Shown piece by piece: positions 1 through 6,675 of a stretch of DNA of 9,514 bases. The notes beneath the pieces are model-generated. The model did no database searches. It was not told the DNA's origin and saw nothing but the letters and a program-made list of their open reading frames with translations. Origin of the DNA: Thermoproteota archaeon (GTDB lineage Archaea; Korarchaeota; Korarchaeia; Korarchaeales; Korarchaeaceae); contig QMVZ01000051.1 in assembly GCA_003661365.1 (NCBI GenBank), positions 1 through 9,514 on the forward strand, given 5' to 3'. A program made the translations under genes and the position numbers. Position 1 is the stretch's first letter. Each line of letters begins with the position of its first letter.

Positions 1-339
1 ACCTCTCAGTGTTGGATAGTCAAACGTTATGTTCAGGCCTGTCACACCTTTTTCTATTAGAAATTTCAGTCTTTTTGCTGTATCTTCAGCCCCTCCAAAT
101 CCCGCTAACTGTCTTATCGTCCAGAATCTCCCGCGATACATGTCTGGATAGATTCCTCTTGTAAATGGAGGCTCACCCGGAAAACCCAACTTTTCTAGAT
201 AATCCCCGGAAACGTCATCTGGAGTATAGATGACATCGATGTTTACACCCGACAGCGATTTGAATTCAGCTTTTCTCTGTTTCTTATTTTTTATTTTCTT
301 TTTCCATTCTTCTTTATTTGGCGATCTACTCAATTCCAC
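1..339 (-). CDS. B12-dependent acyl-CoA mutase large subunit, N-terminal part (HCM/MCM family), cut by the window edge
   Basis: Reading leftward from a GTG at 339, an open frame of 113 codons runs off the window. It has the hallmark N-terminus of methylmalonyl-CoA-mutase-type catalytic subunits: YTPDDV at 38-43, LGFPGEPPFTRG at 51-62, and MYRGRFWTIRQLAGFG at 67-82. These enzymes rearrange the carbon skeleton of acyl-CoA thioesters through an adenosylcobalamin radical. By the family alignment as I remember it, Leu78 sits where methylmalonyl-CoA mutase has Tyr89, isobutyryl-CoA mutase has Phe and 2-hydroxyisobutyryl-CoA mutase has Ile. The following AEDTAKRLKFLIEKG and FDYPTLRG segments also look more like the hydroxyisobutyryl-CoA enzyme. 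Thr105 occupies the position that is Ala in MCM and Asp in that enzyme. The start is set by GGGGGT six bases upstream of the GTG. It follows the CoA-transferase genes by 23 bp. The family is certain; the substrate is open. Confidence 0.92.
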   Translation of the reverse strand, partial: MELSRSPNKEEWKKKIKNKKQRKAEFKSLSGVNIDVIYTPDDVSGDYLEKLGFPGEPPFTRGIYPDMYRGRFWTIRQLAGFGGAEDTAKRLKFLIEKGVTGLNITFDYPTLRG

Positions 340-345
340 ATTTCT

Positions 346-351
346 ACCCCC
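346..351 (-). promoter_or_regulatory. Ribosome binding site deciding the GTG start of the mutase
   Basis: GGGGGT on the minus strand lies six bases before the GTG at 339. A nearby ATG at 341 is in another frame and meets a stop within four codons, so the GTG is the supported start. Confidence 0.6.
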
Positions 352-362
352 AAATCCGGTTA

Positions 363-1121
363 TCAATCTTCACCTATTATTGCCCTCTCTGGATCTATTT
401 TTTCACGAAGTAGTTGTAACTCTTTTTCAGTAGGTGGCTCAAGGGTTTTAACGTTCTCTGCAACAATTGGTTCAAACCCCATATTATCGAGCACTTCTTT
501 TACAGTATACTTAGGAGAAACTCCTATGAGTCTCATCCTTGTAGATTTTTCTTCAAAATCAAACAATGCCATAGATGTTACAACTCTCCACGCTCCTGCA
601 TTAACTGGTAGTCCTGCATACTCTCTATTCAAGTTACCGCTCGTAACCCCCGGAGATGTGGCAAAATCCAATTTTTCTCTAAATCTACGCTCCTCATGTT
701 TGAGAACTATCACCGTCCTTTTACACATCCCCGTCATTATGTTTGCCCCTCCAGCCCCTCCAATCCTCCGACCCCTGACATATGTTGCATTCGTATTTCC
801 GTGTGGATCTACTTGTAAAGCCCCTATGAATCCATAATCCATATATCCCAGTGCTACAAGCCCACTTACAGTTGACATATTTGTAAACCAAAAAGATGCA
901 TGATTGTTTCTTGAATCTGCCATCGTCCCTCTTACGTATGGTAATGCTAACTGGGCTCCAACTGCCCCATACTCATATATTATGTTAGAATTTGGCGCAT
1001 ATAACATTTTAGCTAAGTAAGCCACTATTTGCGGAATGCCAAAACCCATAAAAATGTTCTTTTTGTCCTCAACTAGTCTTGCAGATTGGCAAATTAAAAA
1101 TTCATTATCTGTATACTTCAT
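363..1121 (-). CDS. Family I (glutaconate-type) CoA-transferase, subunit B
   Basis: This is the beta subunit of a heterodimeric CoA-transferase, 252 residues, close to the usual length of GctB-like proteins. The likely catalytic glutamate, which forms the glutamyl-CoA thioester, is Glu50 in the NIIYEYGAVG stretch (46-55). It is followed by the typical DYGFIGALQVDPHGNTN segment (95-111) and a glycine-rich GGAGGAN loop (121-127). Keeping the glutamate argues for a true transferase rather than an IpdAB-like ring hydrolase of the same fold. The start ATG overlaps the stop of subunit A as ATGA, with a GGGGGGAG ribosome site upstream, so the two are probably translationally coupled. In this operon the expected role is to load CoA onto the 3-oxoacid made by the carboxylase, from a donor such as succinyl- or acetyl-CoA. 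The actual acid and donor cannot be read from sequence. Confidence 0.9.
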   Translation of the reverse strand: MKYTDNEFLICQSARLVEDKKNIFMGFGIPQIVAYLAKMLYAPNSNIIYEYGAVGAQLALPYVRGTMADSRNNHASFWFTNMSTVSGLVALGYMDYGFIGALQVDPHGNTNATYVRGRRIGGAGGANIMTGMCKRTVIVLKHEERRFREKLDFATSPGVTSGNLNREYAGLPVNAGAWRVVTSMALFDFEEKSTRMRLIGVSPKYTVKEVLDNMGFEPIVAENVKTLEPPTEKELQLLREKIDPERAIIGED

Positions 1122-2119
1122 AGATAATACTCCCCCCTATATTCTCTTTCTAAGAATTGTAACTCTAACAATCTCCTGATTCCGACCCTCTTCTCTAAGT
1201 ATTCTTGGTGAGAGGAGACACTATAAATGTATTTCTCTAAATATTCTTCAGTTTTATCCTCCTCTGCCATATAGGAATACCATTCTAAGAATGCTTTTAT
1301 GTCTGTCCAATATCTCCCCGGCATGGTCTTGAAGTGGCAACCAAATGGAGCTACGACGACAGCATCGACAACAAAATAAGGAATAGTAGTCAAGCTTGGT
1401 CTTCTTCTAAACTCTTCATGAGGAATAATCTCTTCAGCCTGAACAATTACTTTTTGGGAAGCGAGGGCCGCTTCATGATGTAACACACTAGGCCCAAAAA
1501 TCCGAGCATTTCCATACTTATCTGCTTGATGAACTGAGATTATACAGACATCTGGATGTAATGCTGGGAGAAGTGTTATTGGTCTTCCCGTATATGGGTC
1601 ATCTATCACTTTTGCCCCTGACTTTTCTAGCGTATCTGTACCAATAGTAGGAGTATACCATGGGATGAAAGGTATGTTCAAAGAACCAGCCAGAAGCCTC
1701 ATTGCTAAAGCATCATTATTCCACTCACTTACTTCAATTTTATTGCTCTCTATGGCTCTCCATACATTCCTCGCTATATCAGGATAGCCTACATCCATCC
1801 CTTTTAAACATCCTCCGGCTACCAGAAACGATGGTACTACTAACTGAAAAATAGAGCAGAGCCAAAGATTGCGTTTTTTCTGCCTAACTACTTCTCTTGT
1901 TAGGGCTAGAGGATCTCGTGGGGATCTCTCGGTAATTATGTAATCTCCATTTTTGACAAACTTTGATATAGCCTCCTGTTCATCCATTATTTTATCCTCG
2001 AAGTCTCTCGACTTCTTTAGCACATGTTCCCTGAATTCGTAAGGATCTACCCAATGAATTTTACCTGAGCCGCTTTTAAGAACCTTTATATATTCCCCAA
2101 CTTCTTTTTTCACATTCAT
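1118..2119 (-). CDS. Family I (glutaconate-type) CoA-transferase, subunit A
   Basis: This 333-residue protein resembles GctA-like alpha subunits of family I CoA-transferases. Recognisable parts are the N-terminal EAISKFVKNGDYI segment (49-61), EIV-like TREVVRQKKRNLWL (74-87), the IEVSEWNNDALAMRLLAG stretch, IPTIGTDTL-like PTIGTDTLEKSG, and a late IIPYFVVDAVVVAPFG segment. It would bind the acyl-CoA substrate together with subunit B. It carries about 45 residues before the core and a charged C-terminal tail rich in Glu and Tyr. The glycine-rich loop after the first strand, often GGFG-like in relatives and supplying the oxyanion hole, reads TERSPRDP (63-70) and lacks glycine. The start has GAAGTGAT a few bases upstream and lies 4 bp after the DUF35 stop. 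The family assignment is firm; substrate specificity is not. Confidence 0.9.
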   Translation of the reverse strand: MNVKKEVGEYIKVLKSGSGKIHWVDPYEFREHVLKKSRDFEDKIMDEQEAISKFVKNGDYIITERSPRDPLALTREVVRQKKRNLWLCSIFQLVVPSFLVAGGCLKGMDVGYPDIARNVWRAIESNKIEVSEWNNDALAMRLLAGSLNIPFIPWYTPTIGTDTLEKSGAKVIDDPYTGRPITLLPALHPDVCIISVHQADKYGNARIFGPSVLHHEAALASQKVIVQAEEIIPHEEFRRRPSLTTIPYFVVDAVVVAPFGCHFKTMPGRYWTDIKAFLEWYSYMAEEDKTEEYLEKYIYSVSSHQEYLEKRVGIRRLLELQFLEREYRGEYYL

Positions 2120-2123
2120 AGTA

Positions 2124-2567
2124 TCACTTCAAAGGGATGAGTTCGATTGTTACTCTTTTCCTTCCTCTTCTATTGAAAATTAATGGCTTACACTTCATAT
2201 CCATTCCAATCTCAATATCTTCAAGTTTCAAGCCACGAATCCACCCCATAACTCTAAACCCCTCATTCGTTTTGATTATCCCGATCAAATAATGATTAAA
2301 ATTATAAGAAGGTGGTATGTAGTCCTGTACCCTTGAAGGTGGGACTGAAATCATTGTAAACGTTTCTAGTTTACCTTTGTTGTCCAACTCCACCCATTCA
2401 AATTGATTCGATAAACATTTTCTGCAATCAGTAACTGACGGAAAGTACTTCTTTCCACATTTTTTACAAATAGTCCCAATAATTTTTCCTTTCTCTAAAA
2501 AGTTAACGAAATCATTAACTTTTGTATGGCTTAGTATGGAAAATGCCTCAAATTCTATAATTATCAC
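2124..2567 (-). CDS. DUF35 zinc-ribbon/OB-fold protein, thiolase partner
   Basis: The protein has an N-terminal rubredoxin-like zinc ribbon with Cys34, Cys37, Cys48 and Cys51 (CKKC and CRKC). A beta-rich OB-fold follows, with the usual KGKLETFTMISVPP strand region (about 64-77) and GFRVMGWIRG (about 103-112). In archaea, DUF35 proteins bridge acetoacetyl-CoA thiolase and HMG-CoA synthase and help hold and channel the CoA thioester. Here the partner is the thiolase immediately upstream, whose stop overlaps this start in GTGA. No HMG-CoA synthase is present, so I infer a catabolic thiolase-DUF35 pair. The only canonical in-frame start is GTG at 2567. It is itself part of the GAGGTGA ribosome-site-like sequence, so the true start is slightly uncertain. 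The roughly ten extra residues ahead of the usual family start may not be translated. Confidence 0.9.
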   Translation of the reverse strand: MIIIEFEAFSILSHTKVNDFVNFLEKGKIIGTICKKCGKKYFPSVTDCRKCLSNQFEWVELDNKGKLETFTMISVPPSRVQDYIPPSYNFNHYLIGIIKTNEGFRVMGWIRGLKLEDIEIGMDMKCKPLIFNRRGRKRVTIELIPLK

Positions 2568-3712
2568 CTCTTATATATGGTTACAAATATATATTGGCCA
2601 TTTCCACCTACGTTGTGACTCAAACCAATTTCAGCTCCCTCTACTTGTCGTTTTCCAGCCTCACCCCTCAATTGCGTTACAATCTCTACTGCCTGAGAGA
2701 CCCCTGTTGCACCTAAGGGATGGCCCTTTGCTTTAAGCCCACCATCAGTATTCACAGGGATTTTTCCACCAATTTCTGTCTCACCTTCCTCAACCAACTC
2801 TCCCCCTTTCCCTTTTTTACAGAATCCCAGATCCTCATAAGCGAGTATCTCACCAATAGTAAATGCATCGTGAACTTCAGCTAAGTCGATATCGCTTGGA
2901 TCAACTTTGGCGTATTTATAGGCCTCTCTAGCTGCTAGAGTGGCTCCTCTGATTTCAGTATAGCTTTCTCTAGTCATCATTGAAGCCGTGTCTGTTGCAA
3001 CTCCCAATCCACTAATCCAAATAGGTTCCTCAAATTTATTCGCAAGCTCATCAGAAGCCAAAACAACTGCTGCAGCCCCATCAGATAACGGGCAAGAGTC
3101 ATATAATTTCAGTGGGTAGGCAACCATTTTTGAATTTAATACATCATCAATATTTATCTTTTTGTGAAGATGGGCATAAGGGTTATTGAGAGCATTACTA
3201 TGGTTTTTTACACCCACCATTGCCAATTGCTCCTCAGTAGTTCCGTATCTTTTCATATGAGCATTGGCAAGCATTGCGTAATATCCAGCAAAAGTACAAC
3301 AGAATGAATATTCCCATTTGGTATCAGCTGCCTTAGACATAATTTCAAGACCTTCTTGGGTTGATAGCTCTCTCATCTTTTCGCAACCAACTACTAAAAC
3401 CAAATCGGATAGGCCTGAGGCTATTGTCATGTAACCAGCCCTTATTGCCGCACTTCCGGTTGCACATGCTGCCTCTACTCTCATTGAACCTTTTGGATTT
3501 ATGCCCAAATATTCCGCAATTTGGGCCCCAGGGCTTACCATTTTTGCAAACTCCGCTGAAACTATTCCCACAATTAGTGAGTCTAAGTCATCTATAGTTA
3601 ATTTAGCGTCCTCTAGAGCTTCTCTCGCCGCCTCAAATGCAAGCTCCCTTAAAGATGCGTTTCTCACTCCAAACTTTGTGTGACCGATGCCAACAATTGC
3701 AACCCTCCTCAT
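2564..3712 (-). CDS. Thiolase, archaeal/SCP-x type (acetyl-CoA acetyltransferase-like)
   Basis: This 382-residue thiolase is full length. Cys83 in the VEAACATGSAA motif (79-89) is the acyl-accepting nucleophile. VHDAF (His281), KGHPLGATG (His331) and SHNVGGNG (His366) give the other active-site positions, and the HN of the last motif is typical of the SCP-x/archaeal branch rather than the bacterial CxGG form. It should catalyse reversible cleavage of a 3-oxoacyl-CoA by CoA, here most plausibly acetoacetyl-CoA to two acetyl-CoA. The start matches the family's usual beginning (MRRVAIVGIGHTKFG). Only a weak GTGGG precedes it, 13 bp after the small upstream ORF. It overlaps the DUF35 gene by four bases, consistent with a stable complex between the two products. 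Chain length and branching of the substrate are not determined. Confidence 0.93.
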   Translation of the reverse strand: MRRVAIVGIGHTKFGVRNASLRELAFEAAREALEDAKLTIDDLDSLIVGIVSAEFAKMVSPGAQIAEYLGINPKGSMRVEAACATGSAAIRAGYMTIASGLSDLVLVVGCEKMRELSTQEGLEIMSKAADTKWEYSFCCTFAGYYAMLANAHMKRYGTTEEQLAMVGVKNHSNALNNPYAHLHKKINIDDVLNSKMVAYPLKLYDSCPLSDGAAAVVLASDELANKFEEPIWISGLGVATDTASMMTRESYTEIRGATLAAREAYKYAKVDPSDIDLAEVHDAFTIGEILAYEDLGFCKKGKGGELVEEGETEIGGKIPVNTDGGLKAKGHPLGATGVSQAVEIVTQLRGEAGKRQVEGAEIGLSHNVGGNGQYIFVTIYKR

Positions 3713-3725
3713 AATTGCCCACTAT

Positions 3726-3851
3726 CTAACTGAAAAACTCAATCTTTTCTTTCAGCGCAGCTAAATCACGCTTTTTTGTAAGGTGCTTTATAACTCCGCT
3801 GAAGTGTAGATGTGCGAGAATTCCAACCGTCATCAGATCGTAGAGAGACAT
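3726..3851 (-). CDS. Possible small protein of 41 residues between acxC and the thiolase
   Basis: I do not recognise this ORF. From the ATG at 3851 it encodes 41 residues: a mostly hydrophobic N-terminal half (LYDLMTVGILAHLHFSGVI, with two histidines) and then a charged helical tail (KKRDLAALKEKIEFF). A perfect AAGGAGGT lies directly before the ATG, which supports translation, but the spacing is only one or two bases, shorter than usual. The frame stays open upstream to an ATG at 3914 inside the end of acxC, with no ribosome site there, so the 3851 start is preferred. It fills the one gap in an otherwise gapless operon, 25 bp after acxC and 13 bp before the thiolase. It could be an accessory subunit, a small membrane-associated peptide, or chance. 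Confidence 0.45.
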   Translation of the reverse strand: MSLYDLMTVGILAHLHFSGVIKHLTKKRDLAALKEKIEFFS

Positions 3852-3852
3852 T

Positions 3853-3860
3853 ACCTCCTT
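3853..3860 (-). promoter_or_regulatory. Strong Shine-Dalgarno sequence with unusually short spacing
   Basis: AAGGAGGT on the minus strand abuts the ATG at 3851. It is the best match to the 16S rRNA tail in the window, apart from the acxC site. Its presence here is the main reason to believe the small ORF is translated. Confidence 0.5.
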
Positions 3861-3876
3861 GTTCGCTTTTGATGAG

Positions 3877-4437
3877 TCACTCTTCCAATTCTTTCCTCCA
3901 TTCTTTAGTAACATCGTATGTGAGGTCTTTGAACTCCGTTGGGAAAGGTAAAGGTCGATTTAGCCAGTCACTGTAGAAAGTTCCAAGGTCTGGTAAGAAG
4001 TCAAAAATTATTGGATAGAATTTTGGCACCGCTTCCACTTCTAATAACGCTCCACAGTTTGGACAATAAAACTCTCTTATGTTACAGTATTCGGGATCAG
4101 GTAAACCTGGGCTCTCAGGGTACGGGTAAACTTCTAGCAATTTTTCTTTAGTATCTCTCACGTGGATCAAAGCGTTTAGCTTCCAATTTACTCTGTAATC
4201 ACCAAACTCATATCCACAGTCACATTTAACAACATATTCTCTATCTTTTTGAACAATGTATAAGTGTTCACCTAATGGTAACACGATTTTTTCCTTCCAA
4301 GGAACTCTTTCTTGCAGTATCTCTATGTATTTGTCAAACCTATCGAGGTCTTTTTCACCACTAATTATGGCTTTAGTTCTCTCCCAATCCAGCTTACCAT
4401 CTATCAAAGCAGCTAACACATCCTTACTTATCTCCAT
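3877..4437 (-). CDS. acxC: Acetone carboxylase gamma subunit
   Basis: This 186-residue protein matches the acetone carboxylase gamma subunit family in length and pattern. Four cysteines, Cys72 and Cys74 (CDCG) and Cys125 and Cys128 (CPNCG), form the expected zinc site. The NWKLNALIHVRDT segment (84-96) and the YPIIFDFLPDLGTFYSDWL segment (141-159) are typical of the family. The gamma subunit is the hallmark that separates acetone carboxylases from ordinary hydantoinase/oxoprolinase pairs, so it anchors the identity of the two large neighbours. It joins the alpha and beta subunits in an (alpha-beta-gamma)2 assembly in characterised bacteria. The start has GGGAGGTGA five bases upstream, and the first base of the acxB stop codon's terminal G overlaps that site. 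Assignment to the family is confident; acetone as the real substrate is inferred. Confidence 0.9.
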   Translation of the reverse strand: MEISKDVLAALIDGKLDWERTKAIISGEKDLDRFDKYIEILQERVPWKEKIVLPLGEHLYIVQKDREYVVKCDCGYEFGDYRVNWKLNALIHVRDTKEKLLEVYPYPESPGLPDPEYCNIREFYCPNCGALLEVEAVPKFYPIIFDFLPDLGTFYSDWLNRPLPFPTEFKDLTYDVTKEWRKELEE

Positions 4438-4442
4438 TTATT

Positions 4443-4451
4443 TCACCTCCC
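4443..4451 (-). promoter_or_regulatory. Ribosome binding site of acxC
   Basis: GGGAGGTGA lies five bases before the acxC ATG and shares a base with the acxB stop codon. It is an almost full complement of the archaeal 16S rRNA tail, suggesting high translation of the gamma subunit. Confidence 0.75.
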
Positions 4452-6670
4452 TAAAACGTAAAGTCCTCAGGTAAAGCCCAGAATTCCTTAAATTCCTTAA
4501 ACCATCTCTCCCCTCGGTGTGGGGCCGAAGAACTCTGATACATCTCTACGAGCAGTGAGGGAATGTCTTTATTTAGGATGCGTTTCCTCTCTTTACGCCA
4601 CCACTCCTTTGTTGGGATGCCACGCCTCAACCTCTCCTGTTTGTATTGCTGTCTAAGCTGTCTCGTTTTCTCCTCATCTATCCTCCATTCGCGTGCGTTC
4701 TCATCCCAATAGCATTCAACACCATATACCTTTTTTGCAATCTCTGGAGAGATGACCAAGTCATCTAAATCCTTCTTTACTCTCCAAGGGTCTCTGTCAA
4801 GTGGATCTCCAAATCCACCCGAACCTGCTTGATAGTTAGCCTCGATTAAATCTCCTTCTTTCATCAATTCACTACCCATTCCCGTTGGCTTCAAAACCTC
4901 CATTTTTCTAAATTTAACGAGTTTGAGAATCTCATAAAGCTTGGTTGGTATTGGTTTCTTTTGCTCAATAAGTTCCTTTATGTTAGTATCATAGTAAAGG
5001 TTAACGTAGGCATTCAACCCAGGATAGCCTCCATACATGCAGGCATTTGGTAGAATTTTTCTCCGTGGAGAAAGCGGTATTGCACTGACCAAAAGCTTAT
5101 CTGTTTTATGTACCATATAAATGCCATATGCTGCCCTTCCAGAACGGAATCTTCCTGGTGATGCGGACTCCTCTGCACAGTTTCTTGCAAGATAAAGCAA
5201 CGGATAGGTCAGTTCCCATACCTCTATACTTCCCATGTCCGGTTCTGTTGTGTACACCTCCTGTGCCACATCTGGAGAGTCCCTTATACCCATAGCAGAA
5301 CCCTGTTCGCAACAAGCCGCATCAGACATGAAAAATCCATAGGGTTCTCGACCATACTGATCCTTACCCCCTATCTCCCAGAGGTGCATTCCTCCACCAT
5401 GTCCAATGATCTCTTCTCTGAAGCCGCGAGAATATAAACTTCTTGAAATACAATGCATGAAAAGACCATAGAAGCTCAGTACTGTAGACCAGCAGTTAGC
5501 TGTTGGTAAAGCAATCGTAGTTGGATTTACAAGTGTGTCTCGGGGCAATCTCAGTTCAGTTGGTATCATGGTTCCACGATTAGCTTTCCCATCATAAGCA
5601 AACATGTGAACGAGAGATATTGACAGACCACCCTCCATTCCCATCGGATAAACATTCATTGAGTGCCATCCCCACGCACCAGCCCCATCACAATCGATCA
5701 CGATTTTGCCATCTTCTTGAATTATCACATCCATGGGTACTATTCTGATCATGTCCATTCGATGATATGGCAATATTGGTAAGTCTTTCAAATAGTACTC
5801 CCCTACAAAGACATTTCGAGCTCTACCAGGCACTGTTCGTGTTTTAACTCTAGAAATTTGCTCTCTTCTTGACTCTTCAATTACCTCTCTTATAAACTGC
5901 CTAAATTTGTCCAAACCAAACTCATCTATAGCATTTATGATTTCGTCGTGCACCGTTTTGATGGCTGCTAATGCGGCTCTTCGACTCAACAGAAACATAT
6001 CGGGATTGCGTAGCTGAAACCTAACTCTCCACTCAAAATCCTTGCGTAATTTATAATCTGTGCCTATCTTTTCGCAACAAACCCTGAAACCATCGGTAAA
6101 TCTTTCAGTATTGGCTACAGGCATACATCCACCAGGTCCTATTGCCCCTATTTCTGGCTCCATGATAACGTTTGTTACCCAAGCTACCAGCTCGCCATCG
6201 TAAAAAACTGGGAGCAAATCAAAGACATCTGCAGGATGCATGCCAGCTATCGCATTGTCATTACATCCAAAAATATCTCCCGGATTTATTCCAACCTCTT
6301 CTTCATAGTTATTGTAGATCATCCATTCAATGGTTCGTTGCCCAATGTATGTGTGTACTTGGATTCCAGTAGACTGTAGCACCGCATCTCCTTCTGGAGT
6401 ATATATGGCTGTTAAATGTTCTGCGACCTCTCTAACTAGAGGAGATGCTGCCACAGCTTTAGCTTTCTCTCTAGCGGCTATTAGGGCGGAGAAAAGACGT
6501 GTAAATATTAATTCATACGTAATTGGCTCTTTCTCTTTAAGAGGTAACTCCTTTAATCCCCAGTAGTATCCGGTTTCCTGAAGCAATCTATCACTTTTTT
6601 CTCGTAGCTCTTTAAGGGTTAAACCCCCTTCACATATTCCTCTCCTCTTAACTTCAGTCCTAGCTTCCAT
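4451..6670 (-). CDS. acxB: Acetone carboxylase alpha subunit (hydantoinase B family)
   Basis: This 739-residue hydantoinase-B-family protein is near the length of bacterial AcxB (about 775). In acetone carboxylase this subunit holds the Mn site where the ketone enolate is carboxylated. The family's NDP-GGTHLPD motif appears as CNDNAIAGMHPADVF (136-150), giving His145 and Asp148 as metal ligands, and Glu84 is a likely third. The position expected to be histidine in the following motif is Met170 (NVIMEPEIGAIGPGG, 167-181). The C-terminal glycine loop AGSGGFGDPLDRDP is at 615-628, and a basic, Trp-rich tail follows. It starts 5 bp after acxA, with GAGGTGA five bases upstream containing the acxA stop. 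Together with acxA and acxC this points to acetone carboxylase. An acetophenone-carboxylase-like or other ketone specificity is possible. Confidence 0.88.
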   Translation of the reverse strand: MEARTEVKRRGICEGGLTLKELREKSDRLLQETGYYWGLKELPLKEKEPITYELIFTRLFSALIAAREKAKAVAASPLVREVAEHLTAIYTPEGDAVLQSTGIQVHTYIGQRTIEWMIYNNYEEEVGINPGDIFGCNDNAIAGMHPADVFDLLPVFYDGELVAWVTNVIMEPEIGAIGPGGCMPVANTERFTDGFRVCCEKIGTDYKLRKDFEWRVRFQLRNPDMFLLSRRAALAAIKTVHDEIINAIDEFGLDKFRQFIREVIEESRREQISRVKTRTVPGRARNVFVGEYYLKDLPILPYHRMDMIRIVPMDVIIQEDGKIVIDCDGAGAWGWHSMNVYPMGMEGGLSISLVHMFAYDGKANRGTMIPTELRLPRDTLVNPTTIALPTANCWSTVLSFYGLFMHCISRSLYSRGFREEIIGHGGGMHLWEIGGKDQYGREPYGFFMSDAACCEQGSAMGIRDSPDVAQEVYTTEPDMGSIEVWELTYPLLYLARNCAEESASPGRFRSGRAAYGIYMVHKTDKLLVSAIPLSPRRKILPNACMYGGYPGLNAYVNLYYDTNIKELIEQKKPIPTKLYEILKLVKFRKMEVLKPTGMGSELMKEGDLIEANYQAGSGGFGDPLDRDPWRVKKDLDDLVISPEIAKKVYGVECYWDENAREWRIDEEKTRQLRQQYKQERLRRGIPTKEWWRKERKRILNKDIPSLLVEMYQSSSAPHRGERWFKEFKEFWALPEDFTF

Positions 6671-6675
6671 CTACC

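Noticed and set aside
263..310. AT-rich pyrimidine tract that might be a terminator
   Set aside because: It is the lysine-rich N-terminal coding segment of the mutase read on the opposite strand; no hairpin is evident.
1..339. Annotation as ordinary methylmalonyl-CoA mutase
   Set aside because: The tyrosine that contacts the substrate in that enzyme is leucine here, and the flanking motifs resemble hydroxyisobutyryl-CoA mutase. The name is left open because only 113 residues are visible.
526..837. 103-residue plus-strand ORF opposite CoA-transferase subunit B
   Set aside because: It lies wholly within a strongly supported minus-strand gene, has no recognisable domain, and has a composition typical of an antisense shadow.
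363..2119. IpdAB-like ring-opening hydrolase instead of CoA-transferase
   Set aside because: The glutamate needed for transferase chemistry appears to be retained as Glu50 of subunit B, and the context contains no steroid or ring-degradation genes.
3852..3914. Longer 62-residue version of the small ORF starting at the ATG at 3914
   Set aside because: That start is inside the acxC reading frame with no ribosome site, whereas the AAGGAGGT directly precedes the ATG at 3851.
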